From Lentiprolixibacter aurantiacus (GTDB taxonomy: Bacteria > Bacteroidota > Bacteroidia > Flavobacteriales > Flavobacteriaceae), in the NCBI RefSeq assembly GCF_026241225.1, contig NZ_JAPFQP010000001.1, positions 620,001 through 684,000 of the forward strand: a stretch of DNA of 64,000 nt, read 5' to 3'. Every line of letters starts with the position of its first letter. Position 1 is the first letter of the stretch. The translations under genes and the position numbers were made by a program. The notes under the pieces are model-generated. The model worked only from the letters and a program-made list of their open reading frames with translations, made no database searches and had not been told where the DNA came from. Positions 25,567 to 35,172 of this stretch are shown here, in pieces.

Positions 25567-27435
25567 ATGTTTGATAGAGAGTACGACGTAATTGTAGTAG
25601 GTGGCGGGCACGCAGGTGCAGAAGCTGCGGCCGCAGCTGCCAATATGGGGTCAAGGACACTGCTGGTTACTATGAACTTGCAGACCATCGGACAAATGTC
25701 CTGCAATCCTGCTATGGGTGGGATTGCCAAAGGACAAATTGTAAGGGAGATTGATGCGCTTGGCGGGTATAGCGGAATAATTACAGATCGGTCCGCAATT
25801 CAGTATAAAATGCTGAACAAGTCCAAGGGTCCGGCAATGTGGAGTCCAAGGGCTCAGAATGACCGCATGCGCTTTGCAGAAGAATGGAGGATGTCGTTGG
25901 AACAAACACCAAACGTAGATTTTTACCAGGAAATGGTCAAAGGGTTGTTAGAGAAGAACGGTAAAATTATAGGTGTACGGACTTCATTGGGGCTGGATAT
26001 TAAGGCAAGGGCGGTTGTCCTAACCAATGGCACTTTTCTTAACGGCCTAATTCATATTGGGGAAAAGCAATTTGGGGGAGGAAGAGCCGGGGAAAAGGCC
26101 GCAACAGGTATTACAGAGCAACTAACGGATTTCGGGTTTGATAGTGGAAGAATGAAAACCGGCACACCGCCGAGGGTAGACGGGAGGTCACTTGATTATT
26201 CAAGGATGATTGTCCAGCCTGGCGATAAAAATCCGGAAAAGTTTTCGTACCTGGACACACCTATTTTAAGAGAGCAGCGGGATTGTTATATGACGCATAC
26301 CAGTGTTGAGGTCCACAATTTGCTTCGGGAAGGTTTTGATCGGTCCCCGATGTTCAACGGGCGTATCAAAAGCATTGGACCAAGGTATTGTCCTTCTATT
26401 GAAGATAAGATACACAGGTTTGCCTCTAAGGACAGTCACCAGATTTTTGTTGAACCTGAGGGCTGGCACACAGTTGAGGTATATGTCAATGGTTTTTCCA
26501 CGTCCCTGCCTGAAGATGTGCAGTTTAAAGCTTTAAGATCTGTCAGGGGATTTGAGAATGTTAAGTTCTTCCGTCCGGGTTATGCGATTGAATATGACTA
26601 TTTCCCTCCTACACAGCTAAAGCACACATTAGAAACCAAGTTGGTGGAGAACCTTTATTTTGCCGGCCAGATTAATGGAACCACAGGCTACGAAGAGGCT
26701 GCTTCACAAGGTTTAATGGCCGGAATTAATGCTCATTTAAAAATACATGAAAAGGATCCCTTTATCCTTAAAAGGGATGAAGCCTACATCGGCGTACTTA
26801 TTGATGATCTTATTACCAAAGGAACCGAGGAGCCTTACAGAATGTTTACAAGCAGGGCAGAGTATCGAACTTTGTTGCGGCAGGACAATGCTGATTTAAG
26901 GCTTACCCCCAGGTCTTTTAAATTGGGCCTTGCATCTGAAGAACGGATGCGAAGGGTGATGGAAAAAGAGGAGAAATCTGAAAAATTCATTTCATTCTTC
27001 AGGAAGACAAGCTATAGACCCGAGGCAATCAACCCTATTTTAGAGCGCCTGGATAGCGCATCGGTTAAACAGGCCGATAAAATGTACAAGGTTTTTTCAA
27101 GACCCAAAGTGCGTATGGAACATATGCTGGAAATGGAGGAAGTAGCAAAGTTTGTTTCAGATAACCAGCTGAACCATGAAGTCCTGGAGCAAGCGGAAAT
27201 TCAGGTAAAATATGCGGGTTACATAGAAAAGGAGAAAAGCAATGCGGATAAGTTGCAGCGACTGGAAAACATCCGTATCCCTGATGATTTTGATTACAGT
27301 GCGCTTAAGTCGCTCTCCTTTGAAGCGAGGGAGAAATTGCAGGCAATAAGGCCGGTGACAATTTCACAGGCTTCGCGTATAAGTGGAGTTTCCCCAAGTG
27401 ACATCAGCGTACTTTTGGTCTATATGGGAAGGTAA
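25567..27435 (+). CDS. mnmG: tRNA uridine-5-carboxymethylaminomethyl(34) synthesis enzyme MnmG
   Basis: MnmG (GidA) works with MnmE to install the cmnm5 modification at U34 of several tRNAs, using FAD. The 622-aa length is typical. The N-terminal Rossmann FAD motif is VVVGGGHAGAEAA (residues 9-21). Family motifs MSCNPAMGGIAKG, GRMKTGTPPR and TGYEEAA are all present, as is the helical C-terminal tRNA/MnmE-binding domain ending SPSDISVLLVYMGR. It is the third gene of the operon after ybeY and is bracketed by two parS-like sites. In many bacteria mnmG lies near the replication origin, but no rsmG, parA or parB is adjacent here. Confidence 0.97.
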   Translation: MFDREYDVIVVGGGHAGAEAAAAAANMGSRTLLVTMNLQTIGQMSCNPAMGGIAKGQIVREIDALGGYSGIITDRSAIQYKMLNKSKGPAMWSPRAQNDRMRFAEEWRMSLEQTPNVDFYQEMVKGLLEKNGKIIGVRTSLGLDIKARAVVLTNGTFLNGLIHIGEKQFGGGRAGEKAATGITEQLTDFGFDSGRMKTGTPPRVDGRSLDYSRMIVQPGDKNPEKFSYLDTPILREQRDCYMTHTSVEVHNLLREGFDRSPMFNGRIKSIGPRYCPSIEDKIHRFASKDSHQIFVEPEGWHTVEVYVNGFSTSLPEDVQFKALRSVRGFENVKFFRPGYAIEYDYFPPTQLKHTLETKLVENLYFAGQINGTTGYEEAASQGLMAGINAHLKIHEKDPFILKRDEAYIGVLIDDLITKGTEEPYRMFTSRAEYRTLLRQDNADLRLTPRSFKLGLASEERMRRVMEKEEKSEKFISFFRKTSYRPEAINPILERLDSASVKQADKMYKVFSRPKVRMEHMLEMEEVAKFVSDNQLNHEVLEQAEIQVKYAGYIEKEKSNADKLQRLENIRIPDDFDYSALKSLSFEAREKLQAIRPVTISQASRISGVSPSDISVLLVYMGR

Positions 27436-27451
27436 TGTTCCACGTGGAACA
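27436..27451. promoter_or_regulatory. parS-like palindrome (site 2)
   Basis: TGTTCCACGTGGAACA is a perfect 16-bp palindrome identical to a canonical parS sequence. It begins on the base after the mnmG stop codon. Confidence 0.85.
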
Positions 27452-27477
27452 AAACAATATCATTTTAGTTTAAGGGA

Positions 27478-28311
27478 ATGCAAACAAAGAATGCTTTTAC
27501 TGTGAATGATCACTCCGTAACCGGGGAAACGTTCAGTATAAAAAAGCATCCCAGATTAAAGGTATTGGCTACCGAACCCGTACCTGAGAATCTTGGTATC
27601 TACTATAAGTCTGAAGATTACATTTCCCATTCGGATGCTTCAAAATCTCTGTTTGAAAAACTTTATCAATGGGTAAAAAAGTACAGTTTAAATAAGAAAC
27701 TAAGATTACTGGAGCGGTATACTTCAGGCAAAGGCAAGCTATTGGATTATGGGGCAGGCACTGGTGCATTTGTACAACAGGCAATAGGACTGGGCTGGGA
27801 GGCAACAGGTGTAGAACCCAGTGAAGCAGCACGCAAGCGAGCAGCAGAGAAAGGGATAAGCCTTATGCAAAGCTGGGATGATTTTGTGTGGGAAGATTTT
27901 GAAGTGATTACCCTGTGGCATGTACTGGAACATCTTCCGGATCTGGAAGGCAGTATCGCTCAGATAAAGCAGCTGCTAAAACCAAATGGTATGCTGGTGC
28001 TGGCGCTTCCAAATTTTAAATCCTGGGATGCCGTTCATTATGGTTCGTACTGGGCCGGATATGATGTGCCGAGACACCTCTGGCATTTTTCCAGGGAAGC
28101 TGTAGAAGAATTATTCATTCCATTTGGATTTGAATTATTGAAAACGCATCCATTGTATTTTGATGCCTTTTACGTCTCCTTGCTTTCTGAAAAATACCGC
28201 TCGGGAAAAATGCGATGGGCGCCTGCAATTTACAACGGATTGCGCTCTAACCTCAGCGCTATGACCTCGGGTGAATATTCTTCCCTGATTTATGTGCTCA
28301 AAAAGAACTGA
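27478..28311 (+). CDS. Class I SAM-dependent methyltransferase
   Basis: The 277-aa protein has a Rossmann-type methyltransferase core with motif I LLDYGAGTGAFVQQA (about residues 86-100), the acidic residue of motif II in TGVEPSE, and WHVLEHLPD ahead of the NGMLVLALPN strand. This is the Methyltransf_23-like class. A C-terminal region (SYWAGYDVPRHLWHF) resembles methyltransferases that act on sugars, lipids or small molecules, but the substrate cannot be told. An N-terminal stretch of about 60 residues precedes the core without Cys clusters. It lies 42 bases after mnmG, separated from it by parS site 2. Confidence 0.8.
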   Translation: MQTKNAFTVNDHSVTGETFSIKKHPRLKVLATEPVPENLGIYYKSEDYISHSDASKSLFEKLYQWVKKYSLNKKLRLLERYTSGKGKLLDYGAGTGAFVQQAIGLGWEATGVEPSEAARKRAAEKGISLMQSWDDFVWEDFEVITLWHVLEHLPDLEGSIAQIKQLLKPNGMLVLALPNFKSWDAVHYGSYWAGYDVPRHLWHFSREAVEELFIPFGFELLKTHPLYFDAFYVSLLSEKYRSGKMRWAPAIYNGLRSNLSAMTSGEYSSLIYVLKKN

Positions 28312-28562
28312 AACGCATTTTAAGGCGTTTTAAGCGCACATTGCAGAGCAAAGCGTATGATTTTATTCCTTTGATATAAAGTCGCCCTGGAGGTCCGTTT
28401 TAGGCGGACACATAAATAGATACAACAGATGTATTATTCCCGTAATGATAGATAAAGTTTATAGTTTAGACTTTTGCGCTTTTTTTGCATTCGATAGAAT
28501 TTTAGACCAATGATTTCCCTTTGGAAGTCTTTTTCTATTTTAGCCGCTCTAAAACGAAAACC

Positions 28563-29069
28563 ATGAAAAAACTAATGCTAATCATCAGTGTAATTTTGCT
28601 TACTGCATGTCAGACAGACAAGATCGGTTTTGTAGACAATTCCGTACTGATGGAAAATTACCAGGAGAAAAAGGATGTGGAATCCCGGTACAATATGAAA
28701 TCTGAAGCTTATGCTAAAAAGCGGGACAGTATTACACAATCCTTTCAGATGGAAGCTCAGGCACTTCAAACAAAAACAAAAGGAATGTCCGAGAAAAAAG
28801 CCCAGGAAGAATATGCCCTGCTTCAGCAAAAGGGCCAGTTTATAGGTCAGCAATTGCAACAGGAAGAGCAGCAAATTCAAATGATGGGACAAATGGAGAT
28901 GGACAGCCTGGTTAGCAGGGTCAAAAGGGAAATTGATGCCTTTGGCAAGGCCAATGGTTATTCCTATATTCTGGGTAAAGGAGAAGGCGGAGGAGTACTC
29001 TATGGCAATGAAGACAACGACCTGACTCAGGACATACTTAAAATCCTGAACGAAAAATATCAGCAATAA
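28563..29069 (+). CDS. OmpH/Skp-like lipoprotein
   Basis: Starting at the ATG at 28563 (168 aa), the protein has a lipoprotein signal, MKKLMLIISVILLTAC, with Cys16 as lipidation site. A Gln/Lys/Glu-rich alpha-helical coiled coil (about 35-125) and a short C-terminal strand (YSYILGKGEGG.VLYG) follow, which is the Skp/OmpH pattern. Skp proteins hold unfolded outer-membrane proteins in the periplasm. A lipid anchor departs from soluble E. coli Skp but is seen in Bacteroidota as far as I recall. The upstream in-frame start at 28521 would bury the signal peptide, so it was not used. It is convergent with the DoxX-like gene. Confidence 0.75.
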   Translation: MKKLMLIISVILLTACQTDKIGFVDNSVLMENYQEKKDVESRYNMKSEAYAKKRDSITQSFQMEAQALQTKTKGMSEKKAQEEYALLQQKGQFIGQQLQQEEQQIQMMGQMEMDSLVSRVKREIDAFGKANGYSYILGKGEGGGVLYGNEDNDLTQDILKILNEKYQQ

Positions 29070-29087
29070 ACTGCAGTTGCGTGTTTA

Positions 29088-29486
29088 TCAGGCTTGCATC
29101 AGATATAGTAGAAAGATTGTAGGGATCAGGTAAATTACTATGGTTCGTGCACCATCATAGTCCCTGGCAATGCGCTGGCCCAAAAGCAACATGAGCAGGG
29201 CAATACATCCCAGCACAGCCCCAATATACCCCAGAGAATAATCGCCGGTCAGTGCCAGCTCGATAATCCCGGCCAGACTCAGGACACCCGAAGCAGTCTC
29301 TGCTAACAGGACAGTGAAAAGCATTTGGGGCACCAGGTTTTTAAATGGTGTTTTTGCAAAATGCCCCCTAAGCCATCCAAGATTGCCTTTCCAGTCAATG
29401 ATTTTGTCAAGTCCGCTCTGTAAAAAGGTTATGGCCAGAAACAATAGGAGGAAAGATTCCGGCAGATGTTGTGTAATGGCTTGCAT
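29088..29486 (-). CDS. DoxX-like small integral membrane protein
   Basis: The 132-aa protein has four hydrophobic segments and begins with a helix containing the Q.GLDKI pattern typical of DoxX/DoxD-like membrane proteins. Such proteins are poorly understood, and some take part in quinone- or thiol-linked redox chemistry. The ATG at 29486 is preferred to the in-frame start at 29522, which would overlap the end of holB and add a polar N terminus. It follows holB on the same strand and is probably transcribed with it. Confidence 0.65.
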   Translation of the reverse strand: MQAITQHLPESFLLLFLAITFLQSGLDKIIDWKGNLGWLRGHFAKTPFKNLVPQMLFTVLLAETASGVLSLAGIIELALTGDYSLGYIGAVLGCIALLMLLLGQRIARDYDGARTIVIYLIPTIFLLYLMQA

Positions 29487-29514
29487 GTTCGTATAATTTT
29501 GGGTTGAATCTAGT

Positions 29515-30687
29515 CTATACAACCGGGTTTCCGCTCTCCCGGGTCTTCCTGTGTAGCAGTCGAGTAAGCTTTATGGAAAGGTCCATCAGAATAATTTTCG
29601 AATTTCCATTACGTTCCACATGATAGATGGCGCGCTCCAATTCCTCGCTTATTTCCTGAATGTTGTTTTCGTGTACGAATGGAGCAAATTTTCTAATATC
29701 AAAGCCTTCCACGTGCAGGCTCATGTATGCCAATTCCCCGGCCTGGAAATTGATCAGCATTGCCTGTCGCATGACCGACAGACAAAAACCCAGAAATTTT
29801 TTCTGTGTTTCCCTTCCCGTCTTCGCAATCTCTTCACTCCATAAGATCAGCTCGTGGATAGCAGCTTTATTTCCTTTGGCCTTAAAAGCGCTGCGCACCC
29901 ATTGCACAAACCAGCGCTCAAACACCAGGTCTTCACTGTCCCTGTTCATCAGGTCCAGGGCTTTGTTGAAATTCCCATCGGCTTCATGTGCCACTTTAAG
30001 TGCCTCTTCCCTCAGCAATCCCTGCTCTTCAAGCGCATGTGCGATGGCTTCTGCTGAAAGCGGCGGAAAATGCAGGACCTGACATCTTGATCTGATGGTT
30101 TGCATAACCAGTTCTTCGTCCTCCACAATGAGTATGATCACTGTGTTTTCAGGGGGCTCTTCTATCAATTTCAGCAACTTATTGGAGGCGGCAATATTCA
30201 TCTTCTCTGCCATCCACACCAGCATTATCTTATATCCTCCTTCATATGATTTCAGGGATAGTTTTTTAACAATATCCTGTGCCTCATCCACCCCTATCTG
30301 CCCCTGTTTTTTTTCTATCCCAATCAGTTGATACCAGTCGAACAGGTTGCCATAGGGCTGTTCCTGCAGAAATTGCCGCCATTCTGTAAGGAAATGACTA
30401 CTGACTGCGTGCGACTTAATGCGGTCTGTATTGGAAACCGGAAATGCGAAATGCAAATCCGGATGGGTGAGCTGGCCACACTTGACATTGCAGGACTCAT
30501 CTCCACCAGTGTTTTCACCGCCCGTATTCCTGCAGAGCAGATATCGGGCATAAGCCAGGGCTGTGATCAGAGTTCCGGAGCCTTCGGGACCCACAAACAT
30601 CTGGGCATGGGGCGTGCGACCCGCATCCGCGCTTTGGGTGAGGTGATTCTTGATATGGGCCAGTCCAAGAATGTCCTTGAAGAGCAT
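29515..30687 (-). CDS. holB: DNA polymerase III subunit delta' (clamp loader)
   Basis: The 390-aa protein has the clamp-loader AAA+ fold: [14 protein letters not shown] at the N terminus, a P-loop-like GPEGSGTL lacking the catalytic Lys, Cys residues of the zinc module (C..NTGG..... C.V.C), and an SRC-type motif within [14 protein letters not shown]. Delta' is part of the complex that loads the sliding clamp, and it does not hydrolyse ATP, which fits the altered P-loop. The C-terminal domain is the usual helical collar. It is divergent from pgk with 105 bases between the starts. Confidence 0.9.
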   Translation of the reverse strand: MLFKDILGLAHIKNHLTQSADAGRTPHAQMFVGPEGSGTLITALAYARYLLCRNTGGENTGGDESCNVKCGQLTHPDLHFAFPVSNTDRIKSHAVSSHFLTEWRQFLQEQPYGNLFDWYQLIGIEKKQGQIGVDEAQDIVKKLSLKSYEGGYKIMLVWMAEKMNIAASNKLLKLIEEPPENTVIILIVEDEELVMQTIRSRCQVLHFPPLSAEAIAHALEEQGLLREEALKVAHEADGNFNKALDLMNRDSEDLVFERWFVQWVRSAFKAKGNKAAIHELILWSEEIAKTGRETQKKFLGFCLSVMRQAMLINFQAGELAYMSLHVEGFDIRKFAPFVHENNIQEISEELERAIYHVERNGNSKIILMDLSIKLTRLLHRKTRESGNPVV

Positions 30688-30763
30688 AAATCAAATATAA
30701 GGTATTTGTGCCTCAAGATGGGAATTATTTGTTCCAGGCCTTCTGCCAACAGTGATAAATATT

Positions 30764-30771
30764 TACATTTG
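30764..30771 (+). promoter_or_regulatory. -7 box of pgk
   Basis: TACATTTG is a full TAnnTTTG match 21 bases ahead of the pgk ATG at 30793. It supports that start against the longer open frame that runs back into holB. Confidence 0.6.
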
Positions 30772-30792
30772 GATTCACAAATCACACAAGGC

Positions 30793-31983
30793 ATGAAAAC
30801 GATAGACGATTATAACTTCGAAGGAAAGAAAGCACTTATTAGGGTAGATTTTAATGTGCCCCTCGATGCCGAACAGCATGTAACAGACACAACGCGCATC
30901 GAAGCCGCAAAACCCACTATAATTAAAGTTCTTGAAGACGGAGGCAGTGCAGTATTAATGAGCCACCTGGGCAGGCCCAAAGGACATCGGGTTCCGGAAA
31001 TGTCCCTCAGGCACATCTGCGATGAGGTGTCGGAAATTATTGGCGTTCAGGTTAAGTTTGTTGAAGACTGCATAGGAGAGAAAGCCGTTTCCGCAGCCAA
31101 TAACTTAAAGAGCGGAGAGATCCTGCTGCTGGAAAACCTCCGGTATTACAATGAAGAAACCAGCGGAGATCCTGGCTTTGCCGAACAACTGGCGGCACTT
31201 GGAGACATCTATGTAAATGATGCCTTCGGGACTGCGCACCGCGCGCATGCCTCCACCACAATTGTTGCCAGATTTTTCCCTGGAAACAAATGTTTTGGCT
31301 ATTTGCTGGCAAAGGAAATCGAGGCAATAGATAAAGTGATGAGCTCAGGTGAAAAGCCGGTAACCGCAATTTTAGGGGGTGCCAAAGTTTCCTCAAAGAT
31401 TACCATTATTGAGAATATTCTCGATAAAGTAGACCACCTGATTATCGGAGGAGGTATGACCTATACATTTATAAAAGCAAAGGGTGGTAGTATAGGGGAT
31501 TCTATCTGTGAAGACGACAAACTGGACCTTGCACTTGATATCCTCAGGAAGGCTGAAGCCAAGGGGGTTGAGATACACATGCCCACAGATGTACTGGCGG
31601 CCGATGCATTCAGCAATGACGCCAACACCCAGGTAGTTCCCGTAGGTTCCATTCCAGATGGGTGGCAGGGACTTGATGCTGGTCCTGCTACGCTGGAGCA
31701 ATTCAAAAAAGTCATCCTGTCATCGAAAACCATTTTATGGAATGGCCCGGTTGGGGTTTTTGAAATGGAAACCTTCGCAAAGGGCACCATTGCTTTAGGG
31801 AATTATATTCATGAAGCCACCACCAATGGAGCCTTTTCCCTTGTCGGAGGTGGAGATTCTGTAGCTGCGGTCAAGCAATTCGGTTTCCAGGATAAAGTAA
31901 GTTATGTTTCTACCGGGGGTGGAGCCATGCTGGAAAGCCTGGAAGGAAAGACATTGCCAGGAATTGCAGCAATATTGTCTTAA
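30793..31983 (+). CDS. pgk: Phosphoglycerate kinase
   Basis: The 396-aa enzyme interconverts 1,3-bisphosphoglycerate plus ADP with 3-phosphoglycerate plus ATP in glycolysis. Visible motifs are [12 protein letters not shown] (substrate site), [17 protein letters not shown], the hinge and nucleotide site [21 protein letters not shown], and the C-terminal GGGDSVAAV. Length and motifs are complete. The frame is open further upstream to 30328, but that part is antisense to holB, and the -7 box lies only 21 bases before this ATG. Confidence 0.97.
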   Translation: MKTIDDYNFEGKKALIRVDFNVPLDAEQHVTDTTRIEAAKPTIIKVLEDGGSAVLMSHLGRPKGHRVPEMSLRHICDEVSEIIGVQVKFVEDCIGEKAVSAANNLKSGEILLLENLRYYNEETSGDPGFAEQLAALGDIYVNDAFGTAHRAHASTTIVARFFPGNKCFGYLLAKEIEAIDKVMSSGEKPVTAILGGAKVSSKITIIENILDKVDHLIIGGGMTYTFIKAKGGSIGDSICEDDKLDLALDILRKAEAKGVEIHMPTDVLAADAFSNDANTQVVPVGSIPDGWQGLDAGPATLEQFKKVILSSKTILWNGPVGVFEMETFAKGTIALGNYIHEATTNGAFSLVGGGDSVAAVKQFGFQDKVSYVSTGGGAMLESLEGKTLPGIAAILS

Positions 31984-32023
31984 TCCTGCGTTATAAAATT
32001 ATACGAGGACTCCTACCCGCTTT

Positions 32024-32043
32024 AAAGGAAATTTTCCTTTTTT
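32024..32043 (+). terminator. Probable terminator after pgk
   Basis: A 6-bp stem (AAAGGA / TCCTTT) with a 5-base loop is followed by TTT, in the short gap between pgk and the transglycosylase. The stem is AT-rich and weak. Confidence 0.45.
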
Positions 32044-32096
32044 GGGAAAAAAGTACGATTTTCGTTAGCCCCACAGCTAAAAATGGACGATTTATT

Positions 32097-33725
32097 ATGA
32101 TTCTCAGGAAATTAGCATCAGTCTTGCTGCTCCTTGCAGCAACTTACGGGCTCCGGGCACAGGATTCACTGGAAGTTAAAGAATCACAGCCGGTTAAATC
32201 GATAAAAGAAGGAGCAGCCAAAGGCGTCAAAACAAAAAGGACTTCCCGGGCAAACACCTTGCAATTTACTGATCCTACCCAGGAAAGAGCGGAATTAAAG
32301 GGAGCTATAATAAACAAAACTAAAGGCGACGTCCTTGGGGATTATGAACTTCCCGCTACCTATGATAGCCTCTGGCTGGAAGAGTTGAGCAGGGGCCAGG
32401 CCCTTTATCCGGAAATAGTAAATATGGTTAATCTTGAAGGAGATCAGGCGGTAGATTTATCTGGTTGGGATACGGAAGAATTTAAAACCCGACTTCAAAA
32501 ACTCAATGAAAGAACCCCGCTGGATATCGCATACAATCCTTCACTGGAAAATGTGGTTAAGTCTTTTCTGCTGAGAAAGAAAGAACTTCTCTCTCGCATG
32601 CTCACGGCAAGCCAGTTCTATTTTCCGATGTTTGAAGAGGCGCTGGATCGCTATAATATCCCACTTGAAATCAAATACCTCTCCATTGTTGAATCTGCGC
32701 TTAACCCAAGGGCAAAATCCAGGGTGGGAGCCACGGGCCTCTGGCAATTCATGTATGGCACGGGAAGGATTTACGGACTGGATGTGAACAGCTATGTTGA
32801 TGAACGCAGTGACCCCATAAAATCTACGGAGGCAGCCTGCCAGTACCTCTCTAAGTTGTATTCAATCTTTAACGACTGGGACCTGGCCCTGGCCGCTTAT
32901 AATTCCGGACCGGGCAATGTGAACAAGGCGATCAGGAGATCAGGGGGTTATGAGAATTACTGGAACCTGAGGAGGTATTTGCCCCGTGAAACGGCGGGCT
33001 ATGTGCCGGCTTTTATCGCAACATTCTACCTGATAGAATACGCTGAGGAATATGGCATTCAGGGCAAGAATGTACCCAGGCCCTATTTTGAGACTGATAC
33101 GGTATCAGTAAAAAACCTGATAACCTTTGAACAAATCTCCAAATGGTCTGGTGTTGGACTGGAAGAGCTCAAGCTGCTCAATCCGGCTTACAAACTCAAC
33201 ATCATTCCAAAAATTGAAGGGAAGGACTACACTTTGCGTTTGCCTGTAAGGGCCATGGGCAGGTTTGTGGCCAACGAAAAGGAAATATACGCTCAGGCTG
33301 AAGAAGAGATTAAAAAGCGTGAAAAACCCCTGCCACAGTTGGTTAAGGCCGAGGATCGGATTCGATATCGCGTGCGAAGCGGGGATTATCTGGGCAAAAT
33401 TGCCGAGCGCTATGGGGTTGGGGTTAGCCAGATCAAACGCTGGAATGGCCTTAGGAGCGATAACCTCAGAGTTGGTCAGCGTCTTACCATTTACCCCAGG
33501 AAACCAGCCTTTGTTGCCAGTCAGCCTTCTGGGAATTCAGAAAGCAGTGAGGTAGCGGCTAATTCAGGCTCTAAGTTCCATACAGTGCGGAAAGGGGACT
33601 CCCTCTGGACCATTTCACAAAAATATCCGGGAATTTCCATAGAAAATTTACGAGAATGGAACGGTATTCGCGGCAATGATATTATACCGGGCACAAAGCT
33701 GAAACTCTGTTCCTGTTCCCCGTAA
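32097..33725 (+). CDS. MltD-like lytic transglycosylase with two LysM domains
   Basis: The 542-aa secreted protein has a signal peptide (SVLLLLAATYGLRAQ). A goose-lysozyme-type transglycosylase domain follows at about 185-310, with the catalytic Glu199 in YLSIVESALNP, then GATGLWQFM and LALAAYNSGPGNV. Two LysM peptidoglycan-binding repeats lie at about 420-465 (YRVRSGDYLGKIAERY) and 495-540 (HTVRKGDSLWTISQKY). It cleaves glycan strands in the periplasm with formation of anhydro-muropeptides. The order SLT then two LysM is that of MltD. The DUF4837-type lipoprotein starts 11 bases downstream, a pairing I recall as conserved in Bacteroidota. Confidence 0.9.
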   Translation: MILRKLASVLLLLAATYGLRAQDSLEVKESQPVKSIKEGAAKGVKTKRTSRANTLQFTDPTQERAELKGAIINKTKGDVLGDYELPATYDSLWLEELSRGQALYPEIVNMVNLEGDQAVDLSGWDTEEFKTRLQKLNERTPLDIAYNPSLENVVKSFLLRKKELLSRMLTASQFYFPMFEEALDRYNIPLEIKYLSIVESALNPRAKSRVGATGLWQFMYGTGRIYGLDVNSYVDERSDPIKSTEAACQYLSKLYSIFNDWDLALAAYNSGPGNVNKAIRRSGGYENYWNLRRYLPRETAGYVPAFIATFYLIEYAEEYGIQGKNVPRPYFETDTVSVKNLITFEQISKWSGVGLEELKLLNPAYKLNIIPKIEGKDYTLRLPVRAMGRFVANEKEIYAQAEEEIKKREKPLPQLVKAEDRIRYRVRSGDYLGKIAERYGVGVSQIKRWNGLRSDNLRVGQRLTIYPRKPAFVASQPSGNSESSEVAANSGSKFHTVRKGDSLWTISQKYPGISIENLREWNGIRGNDIIPGTKLKLCSCSP

Positions 33726-33736
33726 AAACACCATTC

Positions 33737-34726
33737 ATGAAAAAAGTAATTATTGCATTATTTGCGCTTACGGCCCTCCTGGGATGTGAAGAGAAAAGCA
33801 AAAAAAGATACAAACCAGGTTCCGTGGGAGCAATTAACTCCCTTGCCGTGGTTATGGAAACCCCGCTCTGGGAAGGTAAGGTAGGAGACAAGGTCCGGGA
33901 ATATTTTGCCGCGCCAATGGTAGGACTTACCTGGGAGGAGCCGCTCTTTACTATAGAGCATATGCCACAGCAGGTGTTTACCGGCATGACCAGGCACAGG
34001 AGATCTGTTTTATTCGTAAGCCTTGACAGCCTGGATCTGGCGCATATCAAAACAGACCTTTACGCTTCGCCTCAGAAAGTTGGAGTAATCAAAGGGGAAA
34101 CAGAAGAACAGCTTTTGGCGAACCTGGAACAGGGTGCAGATAAGATAATAGCAGCTTTCAAAGAAAACGAGCTGGAAGAGGCACAAAAGCGGTTTAAGCG
34201 CTCTCTGAGCAAGGATAAGGTCTTGGAGAACAAATTTGGCATTAAGCTCAATGTTCCGTCTATCTATGTAATGGGGAAGGAAGAAGATAATTTTGTCTGG
34301 ATTGACAGGCAGATTCAAAAAGGTACCATGAACATCATTGCTTATACGATGCCATCTGGTTCCTTCGAAAACGATTCCACTTTTGTCCGGGATATTGTTC
34401 GCATGAGGGATTCCATTGGGCAGAAATACATTCCGGGGCCGGATATCCCAAACAAAACAACCTATATGATTACTGAAAAAGCCTTTGCCCCCTATGTGTT
34501 TTCGGCCGAAATAGCAGGCAAAAAGGCGGCGGAGGTACGCGGTATCTGGGAAGTTAAGAATTACCCCATGGCGGGTCCTTTCCTGACCTATATCATCAAT
34601 GACGATGAAAACGACCGTATTCTTGTACTGGAAGGCTTTACCTTTGCCCCTGCGACTAACAAACGCGACTATATGTTTGAACTGGAGGCAATTATGAAAA
34701 CCCTCAGTTTTGTAAAACCGGAGTAA
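33737..34726 (+). CDS. DUF4837-like lipoprotein
   Basis: The 329-aa protein starts with a lipoprotein signal, MKKVIIALFALTALLGC (Cys17), so it is exported and lipid-anchored. The body has no catalytic motif that I recognise. Length, position immediately after an MltD-like gene, and features such as NSLAVVMETPLWEGKVGD near the N terminus fit the Bacteroidota DUF4837 family. Its function is unknown. Context suggests a role in cell-wall turnover or envelope assembly (inference). Confidence 0.75.
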   Translation: MKKVIIALFALTALLGCEEKSKKRYKPGSVGAINSLAVVMETPLWEGKVGDKVREYFAAPMVGLTWEEPLFTIEHMPQQVFTGMTRHRRSVLFVSLDSLDLAHIKTDLYASPQKVGVIKGETEEQLLANLEQGADKIIAAFKENELEEAQKRFKRSLSKDKVLENKFGIKLNVPSIYVMGKEEDNFVWIDRQIQKGTMNIIAYTMPSGSFENDSTFVRDIVRMRDSIGQKYIPGPDIPNKTTYMITEKAFAPYVFSAEIAGKKAAEVRGIWEVKNYPMAGPFLTYIINDDENDRILVLEGFTFAPATNKRDYMFELEAIMKTLSFVKPE

Positions 34727-34735
34727 GCACCAAAG

Positions 34736-34753
34736 CCCGGCACAGGGGCCGGG
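34736..34753. terminator. Possible terminator hairpin between convergent genes
   Basis: A 6-bp GC stem (CCCGGC / GCCGGG) with a 6-base loop lies between the lipoprotein gene and the convergent small membrane gene. There is no clear T-run on either side, so its function is uncertain. Confidence 0.35.
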
Positions 34754-34780
34754 TATTAAAACCGAACGGTATTAAATTAT

Positions 34781-34951
34781 TTAGTCAAACGGAAATCCGG
34801 TATACACCCTGAAAACAAAGGCGTAAAGCACAATCAGAAACATAGCAAAAGCAAACCAGGCAAAAACTTTAAAGAAATTGCGCACCAGGTAATTGCTGAT
34901 ATTGCGAAAGGCATTTAAGTAGATTTCTTTTAGATGTAAAAGTGTATTCAT
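34781..34951 (-). CDS. Small membrane protein, paralog 1 (56 aa)
   Basis: The 56-residue frame starts at the ATG at 34951 and ends at a TAA. It has an amphipathic N terminus (LKEIYLNAFRN), one membrane segment (about residues 26-46) and the C-terminal tail VYTGFPFD. It is reality-checked by its paralog at 35173-35343. The two share KEIYL.AFRN, NFFK.F.WF, IVLYAF.FRV and TGF.FD at identical spacing, so both are under protein-level selection. The function is unknown. Two tandem copies suggest a small integral membrane family typical of Flavobacteriaceae. Confidence 0.8.
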   Translation of the reverse strand: MNTLLHLKEIYLNAFRNISNYLVRNFFKVFAWFAFAMFLIVLYAFVFRVYTGFPFD

Positions 34952-35122
34952 AGAAATTAGGGCTAAAAGTTTTATGATGTAAAGTTCCCATCTCTATGTG
35001 AGGTCCGGAAAAATATCGGATTAAGGGTATCCCCCGGCCGTTAAACCACACTCTGAACAGTTGCAGAGCTAAGTCATAGCATCTTTGCAATTAGATAAAA
35101 GGCATTAATTATCGACAAACAA

Positions 35123-35149
35123 AAAAACGCTCCCATAAGGAGCGTTTTT
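35123..35149 (-). terminator. Terminator after small membrane protein paralog 2
   Basis: A perfect 11-bp stem (AAAAACGCTCC / GGAGCGTTTTT) closes a CATAA loop and ends in a T-run on either strand. It follows the minus-strand gene at 35173-35343 and separates it from paralog 1. Confidence 0.8.
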
Positions 35150-35172
35150 GGTGTCTTGGTTAGTTCTTCTAA

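Noticed and set aside
28311-28330. Hairpin AAACGC/GCGTTT after the methyltransferase gene
   Set aside because: The stem is 6 bp with an 8-base loop and no T-run, which is too weak to call a terminator.
29050-29090. Inverted ATAAAC/GTTTAT between the convergent Skp-like and DoxX-like genes
   Set aside because: The stem is short and AT-rich without a T-run.
29705-29720. A third parS-like site (TTCCACGTGC)
   Set aside because: Only one half of the palindrome is matched, and it lies in the holB coding sequence.
30560-30640. P-loop of HolB lacking the catalytic Lys, as a possible pseudogene mark
   Set aside because: Delta' subunits do not hydrolyse ATP and often have altered P-loops. The frame is full length.
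30328-30792. An N-terminal extension of 155 codons on pgk
   Set aside because: It is antisense to holB. PGK homology begins at the ATG at 30793, and a -7 box lies just before it.
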